DNA of 64,000 nucleotides from Roseibium aggregatum (lineage in GTDB: Bacteria; Pseudomonadota; Alphaproteobacteria; Rhizobiales; Stappiaceae). Both the position numbers and the translations under genes were made by a program. The notes under the pieces were generated by a model. The model was not told the origin of the DNA. It made no database searches and saw only the letters and a list, made by a program, of their open reading frames with translations. The stretch lies in contig NZ_JABFCZ010000001.1 of the NCBI RefSeq assembly GCF_014692675.1, positions 1-64,000 on the forward strand, given 5' to 3'. This document shows, piece after piece, positions 27,689 to 36,527 of the stretch; position 1 is the stretch's first letter; every line of letters starts with the position of its first letter.

Positions 27689-28320
27689 TTTTGCTTCAGG
27701 CGCGTCTTGTGGGCGTGGGCGATGTGGCGCTTGGCAGCGGCTGTGGCGGCCTCGCTGTCGCCGGCGGCTATGGCATCGACGATGGCCGCGTGTTCCTCGA
27801 CCGCGGTTTCGCGGCGTTCCGGCGTGTCCAGCGTGGTGCCTGCCATCAGGATCAGCGACAGGCGCAGGTGGTCGATCAGATCGACCAGGTAACGGTTGTG
27901 CGAGGCAAGGCACAGGCGGCGGTGGAATTCGCGGTTGGAGCGGACCAGGCTGTCCTGATCCTCGATGCGCTTGCGGTCGGCCTTGACCAGATCCTGCAGG
28001 ATTTCCACCTCGGGCCTTGAGGCATGTTTGGCCGCAAGGCCCGCGGCCGTGCCCTCCAGCACCTCGCGCATGTAATAGACCTCGTTGATCTGGCCGTGAT
28101 CGAGGGTCGGGATGACCATGCCCCGGTTCGGTTCGTGGACGGCGAGCCCCTGCGCTTCCAGACGCTTCAGGCCTTCGCGGATCGGCGTGCGGCTGACGCC
28201 GAATTCTTCCGCCAGCTCGGCCTCCCGCAGCCGGTCGCCGGGCTTGAGCACGCGGTCCTCGATCAGGCCGATCAGCCTGCGATAGATTTCAGATCCGTTC
28301 ATGACGACGGGTGTTACCAC
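27685..28320 (-). CDS. GntR-family regulator (FadR/FCD subfamily)
   Basis: About 211 residues. The N-terminal winged helix-turn-helix has the GntR wording LKPGDRLREAELAEEFGVSRTPIREGLKRLEAQGLA. The C-terminal FCD ligand domain (about 85-205) shows the metal-binding pattern with D/H and late histidines (REFHRRLCLASHNRYL, HAAIVDAI, KRHIAHAH). I favour a GTG start at 28320 because GGAGGA stands 9 bases upstream; the ATG at 28302 lacks a site. It is the last gene of the aminotransferase-anmK-gntR run and likely regulates it. Ligand unknown, often an organic or sugar acid. Confidence 0.87.
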   Translation of the reverse strand: MVTPVVMNGSEIYRRLIGLIEDRVLKPGDRLREAELAEEFGVSRTPIREGLKRLEAQGLAVHEPNRGMVIPTLDHGQINEVYYMREVLEGTAAGLAAKHASRPEVEILQDLVKADRKRIEDQDSLVRSNREFHRRLCLASHNRYLVDLIDHLRLSLILMAGTTLDTPERRETAVEEHAAIVDAIAAGDSEAATAAAKRHIAHAHKTRLKQN

Positions 28321-28351
28321 GTTTTTCCGCTCCTCCAACCCGATTCCCTTT

Positions 28352-29431
28352 TCAGGCCATTTGAGACTTTGGCGCAAAAAGCCTGCCGCCGACAACAGGT
28401 TCGCGCGCGCCGGTGGTTTCGGGATAGCTGGTCGGAAGCCCTGCTTTCAGGCGCGCGCCGAGAAAAGCCATGGCCTGAGCCTCCAACGCATCGCCGTCGA
28501 TGTCGTAGCGGTCGGCCGGCACCACCTCGCCGGTGAGCCGCTCACCGAGCTCGCGCATCAGGGTCGGGTTCAGCCGGCCACCGCCGCAGACGACCCAGAG
28601 CTTCGGGTCAGACGGCAGCAGGGAGACGGACCTGGCGACCACGGCCGCGGTAAAGGCGGCAAGTGTCGCCGCGCCGTCCTGCAGGGACGTTTCCGGGTCC
28701 AGATCGAGCAGCGCAAAGGCATTCCGGTCGAGAGACTTCGGACCCGGCCGGTCGAAGAAGGGATGCTTAAGCACCTTTTCCAGCCAGCTTTGATCCACCC
28801 GGCCCTTTGCCGAAATCTCGCCGTTGCGATCTTGATCGCCGGCCTGGTGCTGCCGGATCCAGTCATCGAGCAGCGCATTGCCCGGACCGATATCGAAGGC
28901 GATCAGCGTGCTGCCGTCGACATAGGTCAGGTTGGAGACGCCGCCGATGTTGAGGAAACAAAGCGGCTGGGGAAGATCCAGCGACAGGGCCTGATGGTAG
29001 ACAGGCACCAGCGGTGCGCCCTCCCCGCCCGCGGCCATGTCGGCCAAGCGCAGGTCGCCGACGACCGGGATGCCGAGACCGTCGGCGAGCGCCTGCGGGT
29101 CGCCGAGCTGGACCGTTTCGCCCTGTTTCGGGTCATGCCAGACGGTCTGTCCGTGAAAGACCACGAGGTCCACATCAAGACCGTGTTCGGCGATGAAGGC
29201 GCGGATCGCGTCCGCATGGTCCCGGGTGACGAGGTCAGCAATTTCCGGCCAGTCCGACCGGTCCTCCGGGCCGCGCGAGATCGCCTCCAGGATCGCCGCG
29301 CGGGTCTCGTAGGCATAGTCGGCCGTCGATGCGGGCCCGAAACGGGCGACCGTGCGGCCGTCCGTTTCGATTTCGGCAAGGTCGATGCCATCGGCTGACG
29401 TGCCGCTGATGGTGCCGACCACGGACCACAT
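28352..29431 (-). CDS. anmK: Anhydro-N-acetylmuramic acid kinase
   Basis: 359-residue ASKHA-fold kinase that hydrolyses and phosphorylates 1,6-anhydro-MurNAc to MurNAc-6-phosphate in cell-wall recycling. The opening GTISGTSADGIDLAEIE is the AnmK signature. The phosphate-binding segments FLNIGGVSNLTYVDG (near 170) and WVVCGGGRLNPTLMRELGERL (near 280) are in place. It begins 2 bp after the aminotransferase stop, so the two are co-transcribed, an unexpected pairing. MurQ-type etherase, needed to use the product, is not in the window. Confidence 0.93.
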   Translation of the reverse strand: MWSVVGTISGTSADGIDLAEIETDGRTVARFGPASTADYAYETRAAILEAISRGPEDRSDWPEIADLVTRDHADAIRAFIAEHGLDVDLVVFHGQTVWHDPKQGETVQLGDPQALADGLGIPVVGDLRLADMAAGGEGAPLVPVYHQALSLDLPQPLCFLNIGGVSNLTYVDGSTLIAFDIGPGNALLDDWIRQHQAGDQDRNGEISAKGRVDQSWLEKVLKHPFFDRPGPKSLDRNAFALLDLDPETSLQDGAATLAAFTAAVVARSVSLLPSDPKLWVVCGGGRLNPTLMRELGERLTGEVVPADRYDIDGDALEAQAMAFLGARLKAGLPTSYPETTGAREPVVGGRLFAPKSQMA

Positions 29432-29433
29432 GG

Positions 29434-30786
29434 TCAGAGCGCCTTGGCGATGTTGTCCAGCGAGGCCTCGGCGATATCGAACATCTCGTCGATCTGCTTT
29501 TCGGAGATGATCAGCGGCGGGCAGAACGCCAGCGCATCGATCATGTTCCGGGAGATCAGGCCGTTCGCATGGAACTCAGCGTTAGCTTTGGCGCCGAGCG
29601 CGCCCGGTGTCTTGGACAGTTCGTCATGGGCGAGTTCGATGGCGCCGATCAGGCCGATCCCGCGGGTTTCGACCACCAGCGGATGATCGTTGAAGGCATT
29701 CAGGCGGGAGAGGAACTTCGGGCTCACCGACTTGATGTGGGACAGGATATCCCGCTCTTCCATGATCTTCAGGTTTTCAAGCGCGACCGCGGCTGCGACA
29801 GGGTGGCCGCTGGCGGTGTAGCCGTGGCCCCAGACGCCGATCTTGTGGCTTTCGTCGGCCACCGGACCGTAGACCTTCTCGTTCACCATCAGCGCGGAGA
29901 TCGGCAGATAGGACGAGGACAGCTGCTTCGACAAGGTCATCATGTCGGGCTGAAGATTGTAGGTCTTGGTGCCGAACATTTCGCCGGTGCGGCCGAAGCC
30001 GCAGATGACCTCGTCGGCGACGAACAGGATGTCGTATTTCTTCAGGATCGGCTGAACCGCTTCCCAGTAGCCGTCCGGCGGGATGACGACGCCGCCGGCA
30101 CCCATCACCGGCTCACCGAAGAAGGCTGCGATCGTTTCCGGGCCCTCGGCCAGGATCAGGTCTTCCAGGTCCTGGGCGCAGCGCCTGGCAAAGGCCGCCT
30201 CGTCCTCGCCGTCCTTTTTCATGGTCCGGTAGTGCGGGCTGGTGGTGTGCAGGATGTTGGCGATCGGCAGATCGAAGGAACGGTGGTTGTTCGGCAGGCC
30301 GGTGAGGCTGGCGGAGGCAACCGTCACCCCGTGGTAGCCGCGGACACGGGAGATGATCTTCTTCCGCTCCGGCTGACCGAGCGCGTTGGAGCGGTACCAG
30401 ATCAGCTTGATCGCGGTGTCATTGGCTTCCGAACCGGAGTTGGTGAAATAGACCTTGGACATGGGCACCGGCGCCATGTTGACGAGCATTTCGGCGAGTT
30501 CCACCGAAGGACCATGGGTCTTGTGGGTGAAGGTGTGGTAGAAGGGCAGCTTCTCCATCTGGCGGGTCGCGGCCTCCACCAGACGCTTTTCACCGAAGCC
30601 GAGCGCGACGCTCCACAGGCCGGCCATGGCCTCGATATAGCGTTTGCCGCTGTTGTCCTCGACGTAGATGCCGTCTCCCTTCTCGATCACCATCGGACCG
30701 ATGTCCTCGTGCTTGCGCGCGTCCGTGTAGGCGTGAAGCTGATAGGCGATATCGCGCGCTTCAATGGAATTGGGGAGATGGGTCAT
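29434..30786 (-). CDS. Class III (omega) aminotransferase
   Basis: About 450-residue PLP enzyme of the class III group, closest in wording to putrescine/beta-alanine/taurine:pyruvate aminotransferases. Landmarks are the N-terminal EAMAGLWSVALGFGEKRLVEAATRQMEKLPFYHTF, SGSEANDTAIKL near 118, RGYHGVT near 150, and the PLP Asp in LFVADEVICGFGRTG near 258. The Schiff-base Lys is in TLSKQLSSSYLP near 288, and GHGYTASGHPVAAA follows. Start choice: an ATG at 30786 has GAGG 6 bases upstream, better than the ATG at 30792. Forms an operon with anmK and gntR. Amino donor not determinable. Confidence 0.9.
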   Translation of the reverse strand: MTHLPNSIEARDIAYQLHAYTDARKHEDIGPMVIEKGDGIYVEDNSGKRYIEAMAGLWSVALGFGEKRLVEAATRQMEKLPFYHTFTHKTHGPSVELAEMLVNMAPVPMSKVYFTNSGSEANDTAIKLIWYRSNALGQPERKKIISRVRGYHGVTVASASLTGLPNNHRSFDLPIANILHTTSPHYRTMKKDGEDEAAFARRCAQDLEDLILAEGPETIAAFFGEPVMGAGGVVIPPDGYWEAVQPILKKYDILFVADEVICGFGRTGEMFGTKTYNLQPDMMTLSKQLSSSYLPISALMVNEKVYGPVADESHKIGVWGHGYTASGHPVAAAVALENLKIMEERDILSHIKSVSPKFLSRLNAFNDHPLVVETRGIGLIGAIELAHDELSKTPGALGAKANAEFHANGLISRNMIDALAFCPPLIISEKQIDEMFDIAEASLDNIAKAL

Positions 30787-30994
30787 CGTCATCCTCAGGG
30801 AGTATCAAACGGTATTGTGGATTGGTTACACCAACGGGCCGGGCAGCCCGTGCTGTTGGGACACTACGCCCGAAATTTTCGCTTTTCACGCAAAATCGGC
30901 AATTCATCCGCAACTGTGGCAAGTTGGCCAGCCTGTGCCCAAGCCCTGTGCAGGCTTCAGGACCCCACCCATCAAAGGTGACATAACTGCAGCT

Positions 30995-32200
30995 TCAGCG
31001 CGCGGTGACGGCGACGCCGTCTTCGACATTGTTGCCCGGATGAAGCACCACCGTATCGCCCGCTTTCAGGCCCTCGGCTATCTCGACCGAGAGGCCGTTG
31101 GCGTGACCGACCTTGACCTTGCGGATCATGGCGCGCCCGTCCTCGACCGCAAAGACCGCCCAGTCGTCGCCCTCGCGGAACAGGGCTGTCAGGGGAAGCG
31201 TGAGGATATCGCTGCCCTGCCACAGGATGATCGACACCTCGACGCGGAAGCCGTGGGCGAGCTTGGCATAGGCCTCCGGCGGGTCGGTCAGGTCGATCAC
31301 CACGTTGACGCGCTGTTCCTCGATGCCGAGCGCGGAGACCTTGGTGAAACCGAAGGGCTCGACCCGGCGGACCACACCGTTCAACGGATTGTCGCCGCCC
31401 CAGTCGTCGATGACCACCTGCAGCCCCGGCGAGACCTTGACCGCATCCGCGGACAGCAGATCGACGACGATTTCAAGGTCCCGCGGATCGCCGACTTCCG
31501 CAATGGTCGTTCCGGCCTGCAGCACGCCTTCGCTTTTCTTCAGGACCCGCAGGATCTTGCCGTCGACCGGTGCGTAGATCGGGATACAGGCACAAGCGTC
31601 CCGCTGATTGACCAGTTCGGTCGGTGAGATCAACTGGCTCTTGGCGCGTTCCAGCTCATGGGTTCTCATTTCCAGGGTGGCTTCGGCCGTCGCCAGTTCC
31701 GCCTTCTTGGTGTCGAAGGCAAGTATCGCCTGGTCCAGCTGGCGTTTGGACGCGGTTTCGCGGCCTTCCAGCTCCCGAACCCGGTCAAGATCTGTCTTCG
31801 CGAATTCAAGTTCGGCCCGCGCCCTGGCAATATTCGCCTCGGCCAGGTCGCGCGCGGCCTTTGCCGCCTGGACGGAGGCGCGCATTTCCGCTTCCGTGCG
31901 CTGGTCCAGGAATTCCGGATCGATCGGCTGCAACTGGGCGATGACGTCGACTTTCGCCTTCACCTCGTCGCCGGCTTCCTTGTCCACCCGAAGAAGCCGT
32001 CCGGTGACGGGGGTGCTGACCTCGTAGATATCCTCGATCCGGGTCTCGCCCTCCTCGTCGATGCTGACCGTCAGGGGGCCGCGTTTCAGGACATGGAGAT
32101 CCACCGGCACCGGGCGCGGCCACAATGCATAGGCGACCCCAAGCGCGACCGCCACCAGCAGAAGCCCCCAGATGATCATGCGGCGAAAGGTGATGCTCAT
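30995..32200 (-). CDS. HlyD/MacA-type periplasmic adaptor protein
   Basis: 401-residue membrane-fusion protein. One N-terminal membrane anchor (about 10-28) is followed by a lipoyl half (TRIEDIYEVSTPVTGRLL), a long coiled coil (about 85-180, rich in Ala/Glu/Arg heptads), the second lipoyl half (ACACIPIYAPVDGKILRVL), then beta-barrel and membrane-proximal domains. It would link an inner-membrane ABC exporter to an outer-membrane channel. It is the third gene of the ATPase-permease-adaptor operon, 13 bp behind the permease. No TolC-like gene is nearby. Confidence 0.88.
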   Translation of the reverse strand: MSITFRRMIIWGLLLVAVALGVAYALWPRPVPVDLHVLKRGPLTVSIDEEGETRIEDIYEVSTPVTGRLLRVDKEAGDEVKAKVDVIAQLQPIDPEFLDQRTEAEMRASVQAAKAARDLAEANIARARAELEFAKTDLDRVRELEGRETASKRQLDQAILAFDTKKAELATAEATLEMRTHELERAKSQLISPTELVNQRDACACIPIYAPVDGKILRVLKKSEGVLQAGTTIAEVGDPRDLEIVVDLLSADAVKVSPGLQVVIDDWGGDNPLNGVVRRVEPFGFTKVSALGIEEQRVNVVIDLTDPPEAYAKLAHGFRVEVSIILWQGSDILTLPLTALFREGDDWAVFAVEDGRAMIRKVKVGHANGLSVEIAEGLKAGDTVVLHPGNNVEDGVAVTAR

Positions 32201-32213
32201 GGTTCTTTTTCCG

Positions 32214-34577
32214 TCACTCCCGCGTCTTCAAAACAGCGATCAGGTCCAGCCGGTCGAGCCGGCGGCGCACCATGAGGGCCGATATGGCGGCGGCTGCAAG
32301 GGTTACCAGCATGGCATAGCCGAAGGAAGACGGCTCGATAACCGCCGGTATCCGGTAAAGTTCGGTATCGAAGGACTTCGCCATGCCGAGCGCCAGCCAG
32401 TTGCCGATCAGGCAGCCGACCGGCAGCGCCATCACCGTCAGAAGCAGGCTTTGCCCGAGCAGGATGTAGGAAATCTCGAACCGGGTGAAGCCGATCACCC
32501 GCAAGGTGGCAAGTTCCCGGCCGCGTTCGGACAGGGCGATACGCGCGGAATTGTAGACGACACCGATCGCAAGTGCGGAAGCAAAACCGGCAAACATGCC
32601 TACGAAAACCAGGACGGTCTTGGCCATGGTTTCGTTGAAGATGTCGATTGCCGCCTGGCGCAGGGTAACCGAGGAGACATGCGGCATGTCCTTGAGCCTG
32701 GCGAAAAGTGCTGCCTGCTGGTTCGGGTCGATGCGCAGATGCACCGTGTTGACCACATTGGTCTCGTGCATCATCCGGTTGATCGCCTCCAGGCGCATGT
32801 AGGCCGGATAGCCGATAAAGGTGTTGAAGACGCGCACCACCGGCACCTCGACGATGGGCCTCTGGCCTTCCAGCACTTCCAGTTCGATGCGGTCGCCGGT
32901 CTTTGCCCCCAGGATCTCGGCCAGCTTGGTCGAGATTACCAGACCGTCCGGCGGCAGATCGATGGCTCCGCCCGCGTCGTCGTAGACGAGATAAAGGCCC
33001 TGTCTGGCCGGCAGGCCGGAAATCTGCATCCTTTTGTTCCGCGGCCCCAGATGGGCGCGCACATCCAGATTGCGCTGGCCTTCCACGGCCAGAACACCGG
33101 GCAGGTTTTCAAAGTCCCTCATGACCGACGGCGGACGGACTTCGGTCAGGCTGACCGTCACGTCCTGCCGTTGCGCGGCGACGAAATAGACGTCGATCAG
33201 GCGGTTGATGGAATCGATCCATTGCAGCGCCATGATCAGAACGGCAACGGACATGCCGATGCCGATCACGGTCAGGCCCGAGCGCAGGGGCCAGCGGAAC
33301 ACCTGGCGGAAGATCATCCGTGTCGGCTGGTCCAGCAGCCGGGCCAGCCCGGTCTGGGCCAGATAGGAACGGGAAAAGGACGGCGGCGCCGGCGGACGCA
33401 TGGCTTCGGCAGGTGCGAGGCGCACCGCGCGGCGGACGGCGCTCGCCGTGCCGACCATGGCCGCGAGCAGGCTCAGCCCGCCGGCAATCAGGAAACTGTC
33501 GGGCAGCGGGCGGAACAGCAGGAAGGGAAAGCTGTACATCTGCGCATAGATTGAGGTGGTCCACTGGCCGAGCCCCGCGCCCAGGAACGATCCGAGCACA
33601 ACGCCGATCAGGGCAATCACCATGACCAGTTTCATGTAATGCCAGCCGACTTCCAGATCGGAATAGCCAAAGGCCTTCAGGAGACCGATCACCCCGCGTT
33701 CGGTCGCGATCAGCCGGTCGACCACCATGTTGGTGAGGAAGGCCGCCACGATCAGGAAGATCGACGGCAGCAGCCGGGCCATGGTGGCAAGCTGGTCGAT
33801 TTCGCTCATCAGGAACCAGTTGGAAATCTGGTCCTTGCGGGCATAGGCGCCGCTGCCGCCGTAAGGCGCCAGAATCCGGTCCAGCCGCTGAATGACGCCT
33901 TCAGGAGGCGTATGAGGCAGAAGCGTCAGGGTGACATCGTTGAAGGCGCCGTCCAGATCGAAGGCGCCGGCAAGCGCGCGCTCGCCCATCCAGAAAATCG
34001 CATAGCGCTTGTCGTCGGGCATCAGCGCGCCCGGGCCGATGGCATAGGTATGTTCCGGCGACAGGGCGATGCCGACGATCCGCAGGGTGCGTTTCTGGGT
34101 GTTGATCACTGCCTGGACGGTGTCGCCTAAAGTCAGGTCCTGCGCCGCCGCGAACTTTTCATTGACGACCACTTCCTCCGGCTTGGCAAGATCCACCAGC
34201 CGGCCGCTCTGCAGGGCAAGCTGATTGAGCAGCGGTTTGCCCCTCTCCGGCAGGGAGGACAGGAGAGCGGTCGCCGGTTCCTCGAAGCCGGCAATGTCCA
34301 GCGTTGCATATTCGACGATCCGCGGCTCGACGGTCTGCACGCCTGGAATGTCGGCGAGCCTGGGGACCAGTGACTTGGGCGCGCGTTTCAGATGGCAGAA
34401 GACATCGGCAAAGCGGTAGCGCTCGTAATAGGCATCGGCGGTTGCCTGCAGGGACTGGATCGCGCCCAGCGACTGCACCATCACGCCGACGCCGGTGGCG
34501 ATCACAACGGCAATCGCCAGCACCTGCCCCTTCAGGTGCCAGAGATCGCGCAGAAGTTTCCGGTCCAGCGGGTGCAT
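32214..34577 (-). CDS. FtsX-like ABC exporter permease
   Basis: 787-residue inner-membrane permease with two FtsX domains, each preceded by a large MacB-type periplasmic region. The N-terminal anchor (about 18-38) is followed by periplasmic domain 1 (40-250), first FtsX block (about 260-385), a second anchor near 425, periplasmic domain 2 (450-650) and second FtsX block (about 660-775). This doubled layout matches the LolE-like/DevC-related export permeases. Sits 18 bp after the ATPase gene. Substrate unknown; lipids, lipoproteins or peptides are usual for the class. Confidence 0.88.
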   Translation of the reverse strand: MHPLDRKLLRDLWHLKGQVLAIAVVIATGVGVMVQSLGAIQSLQATADAYYERYRFADVFCHLKRAPKSLVPRLADIPGVQTVEPRIVEYATLDIAGFEEPATALLSSLPERGKPLLNQLALQSGRLVDLAKPEEVVVNEKFAAAQDLTLGDTVQAVINTQKRTLRIVGIALSPEHTYAIGPGALMPDDKRYAIFWMGERALAGAFDLDGAFNDVTLTLLPHTPPEGVIQRLDRILAPYGGSGAYARKDQISNWFLMSEIDQLATMARLLPSIFLIVAAFLTNMVVDRLIATERGVIGLLKAFGYSDLEVGWHYMKLVMVIALIGVVLGSFLGAGLGQWTTSIYAQMYSFPFLLFRPLPDSFLIAGGLSLLAAMVGTASAVRRAVRLAPAEAMRPPAPPSFSRSYLAQTGLARLLDQPTRMIFRQVFRWPLRSGLTVIGIGMSVAVLIMALQWIDSINRLIDVYFVAAQRQDVTVSLTEVRPPSVMRDFENLPGVLAVEGQRNLDVRAHLGPRNKRMQISGLPARQGLYLVYDDAGGAIDLPPDGLVISTKLAEILGAKTGDRIELEVLEGQRPIVEVPVVRVFNTFIGYPAYMRLEAINRMMHETNVVNTVHLRIDPNQQAALFARLKDMPHVSSVTLRQAAIDIFNETMAKTVLVFVGMFAGFASALAIGVVYNSARIALSERGRELATLRVIGFTRFEISYILLGQSLLLTVMALPVGCLIGNWLALGMAKSFDTELYRIPAVIEPSSFGYAMLVTLAAAAISALMVRRRLDRLDLIAVLKTRE

Positions 34578-34595
34578 GGCAGTGCCTGTTGTCCT

Positions 34596-35357
34596 CTACC
34601 AGCGGATCTCGGAAGCGGCGATCTTGTCCGTATTGACGCTGACGTCCTGAATGGCGCCGTCGGCAAGACGGATCACCCTGTCGGCCATCGCCGCGATGCC
34701 GACATTGTGGGTAATGAGCGCCGTGGTCGTGCCCAGTTCCCGGTTGATCCGTTCCACGGCCTCCAGAACGATGACGCCGGTCTGGCTGTCGAGCGCGCCG
34801 GTCGGTTCGTCGCAAAGAAGGACCCGCGGCCGCTTGGCGATGGCGCGGGCGATGGCGACGCGCTGCTGCTCGCCACCGGAGAGCTGGGCCGGAAAATGGG
34901 TCAGCCGTCCGCCCAGTCCGACCAGTCTCAGGGCGTCCGCAGGCGACATGGGATCGGCGGCGATTTCCGTGACCAGTGCGACGTTCTCCTCCGCCGTCAG
35001 GCTGGGCACGAGATTGTAGAACTGGAAGACGAAGCCGACGTGATCGCGCCGGTACCGGGTCAGGGCGCTGTCATCGAAGGCGGTGATCTCGGTGCCGTCG
35101 AAAAACACCTTGCCGGAGGTGGGCCGGTCAAGTCCGCCGATGATGTTCAACAGGGTGGATTTGCCGCTGCCGGAAGCGCCGAGAAGAACGACCAGTTCGC
35201 CTTCGTAAAGGTCGAAGTCGACATTATCCAGAGCCCGGATCGCAAGCGCTCCGGATCCATAGACCTTTGACAGGCTGCGGGCCGAAAGGGTTGTCTTCGC
35301 GGGCCTGCCGGTTTCCTCCGGCTGCGTCTCGGCCTTTTCTGCATTCTGGTTCTGCAT
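34596..35357 (-). CDS. MacB/LolD-type ABC transporter ATP-binding protein
   Basis: About 253-residue ATPase of the LolD/MacB subfamily. Walker A is GASGSGKST, the signature is [14 protein letters not shown], Walker B is [12 protein letters not shown], and the H-loop lies in TTALITHN. The start at 35357 has AGGA 8 bases upstream; a longer frame to 35417 lacks a site. It drives the adjacent FtsX permease and HlyD adaptor. LolD-like proteins are often named for lipoprotein release, but the HlyD partner points to export across the envelope. Confidence 0.9.
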   Translation of the reverse strand: MQNQNAEKAETQPEETGRPAKTTLSARSLSKVYGSGALAIRALDNVDFDLYEGELVVLLGASGSGKSTLLNIIGGLDRPTSGKVFFDGTEITAFDDSALTRYRRDHVGFVFQFYNLVPSLTAEENVALVTEIAADPMSPADALRLVGLGGRLTHFPAQLSGGEQQRVAIARAIAKRPRVLLCDEPTGALDSQTGVIVLEAVERINRELGTTTALITHNVGIAAMADRVIRLADGAIQDVSVNTDKIAASEIRW

Positions 35358-35447
35358 GCCGCCATCCTTGTCGCACCGGCGGGATAAGACCATGCGCTCA
35401 ATCAAACCGAAAGACAAAACCGCCGAAAAAAATATCCGGCCGGACGT

Positions 35448-36341
35448 TCAGGCCTTGCAGACACGGTCCAGAAACTCGAGGAAAACCCGCGTCTTGGGGG
35501 ACATCAGCCGGCGGCTCGGATAGACGACGGAAAGTTTCGAGGCGGAGAGGTCGAGAGAGATATTTTTAGAGACCTCGACAAGGCTGCCTTCGCGCAATTG
35601 CTGGCGGCAATAGAGCTCCGGCAGGAGCGAGACCCCCGCGCCACAGACGACCGCCTTGCGCACGGACAGCGGGTCGTTCACATGGGTGATGCCGCGTGCG
35701 AAATCGAAATGATCGACCTGGCCATTCAGGCGAAAAGGCACCCGGCGCAACCCGTAACGGGTTTCGCAGATCCGGATATGCCCGCGCAGATCGTCCGGGC
35801 TGTCGCCCAGCGTGTGCGTCTTCAGATAATCCGGGCTTGTGACCCAGATCAGCCGGCCCGCAAACAGCGTCCTCGAAATCAGGTCCGAATCCTCCTGAGG
35901 ACCGACCACCACCGCGATATCGACCTGATCGCGCAGAAGATCGGCTCCGTGGCTGGTGATGACCAGGTCGAGTTCCACTTGCGGCTGGTCCCGGTGGAAG
36001 GCCGCGAGACTCGGCGAGACGATTTCCTGGCAGAAGGCCGGCGGCAGGGCCACGGTGAGCTTGCCCGAGGGAACCGCGTTAAGGCCGGCCATGGCCGCAT
36101 CCGTTTCCCGGACCTGCTCCATGATCAGCAGCGCCTGCCGGTAAAAGGTCTCGCCTTCGGCCGTGATCCGCAGGCTGCGCGAGTTCCGCTCCAGAAGGCG
36201 CAGGCCAAGCGCTTCCTCAAGCCGGCTGACGGCCTTGCTGACCGTGGACTTCGGCATGTCGAGTGCCCGGGCGGCAGCGGTGAAGCCATTCTGGTCGATC
36301 ACCGCGACAAAGATCGGCACATCATCGATCGTCCACTTCAT
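35448..36341 (-). CDS. LysR-family transcriptional regulator
   Basis: 297-residue LysR-type regulator. The N-terminal winged helix-turn-helix (FVAVIDQNGFTAAARALDMPKSTVSKAVSRLEEALGLRLLERNSRSLRIT) is followed by a substrate-binding domain from about residue 90. It is divergent from the gallate dioxygenase gene across 186 bp containing a 13-bp direct repeat, so it is the probable regulator of that gene. It also lies 90 bp upstream of the ABC exporter operon on the same strand, which it could co-regulate. Confidence 0.9.
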   Translation of the reverse strand: MKWTIDDVPIFVAVIDQNGFTAAARALDMPKSTVSKAVSRLEEALGLRLLERNSRSLRITAEGETFYRQALLIMEQVRETDAAMAGLNAVPSGKLTVALPPAFCQEIVSPSLAAFHRDQPQVELDLVITSHGADLLRDQVDIAVVVGPQEDSDLISRTLFAGRLIWVTSPDYLKTHTLGDSPDDLRGHIRICETRYGLRRVPFRLNGQVDHFDFARGITHVNDPLSVRKAVVCGAGVSLLPELYCRQQLREGSLVEVSKNISLDLSASKLSVVYPSRRLMSPKTRVFLEFLDRVCKA

Positions 36342-36352
36342 GCCGGCCCGCC

Positions 36353-36365
36353 ATTGTCCAAATTT
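36353..36365. repeat. Copy 1 of a 13-bp direct repeat (candidate LysR site)
   Basis: ATTGTCCAAATTT at 36353-36365 recurs exactly at 36392-36404, 39 bp on, in the lysR/gallate dioxygenase intergenic region. This copy is 11 bp from the lysR ATG and could mediate autorepression. Confidence 0.5.
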
Positions 36366-36391
36366 AGAAACGTTGCGTCTCTATTGCATGG

Positions 36392-36404
36392 ATTGTCCAA
36401 ATTT
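36392..36404. repeat. Copy 2 of the 13-bp direct repeat (candidate LysR site)
   Basis: Second exact copy of ATTGTCCAAATTT, 123 bp before the dioxygenase ATG. Paired, spaced sites fit tetrameric LysR-type binding to a recognition and an activation site. The bases flanking the two copies differ, so the repeat is confined to the 13-mer. Confidence 0.5.
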
Positions 36405-36527
36405 CAAAGTTCCGTATCGTCTCTGCCGATCAGGAGGAGGAGGTACGCCGGCTCCGGCGCAGCCATGCAGCGCGGCGTGAGCCCGGCCGGACGGCGTTTC
36501 TCCCAAGGCAAAAGAGGATTTGAGGAA

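Noticed and set aside
35598..36527. 310-codon N-terminal extension of the gallate dioxygenase frame
   Set aside because: It is antisense to lysR. The real protein begins at MAKIVGG with its own ribosome-binding site and matches DesB from that point.
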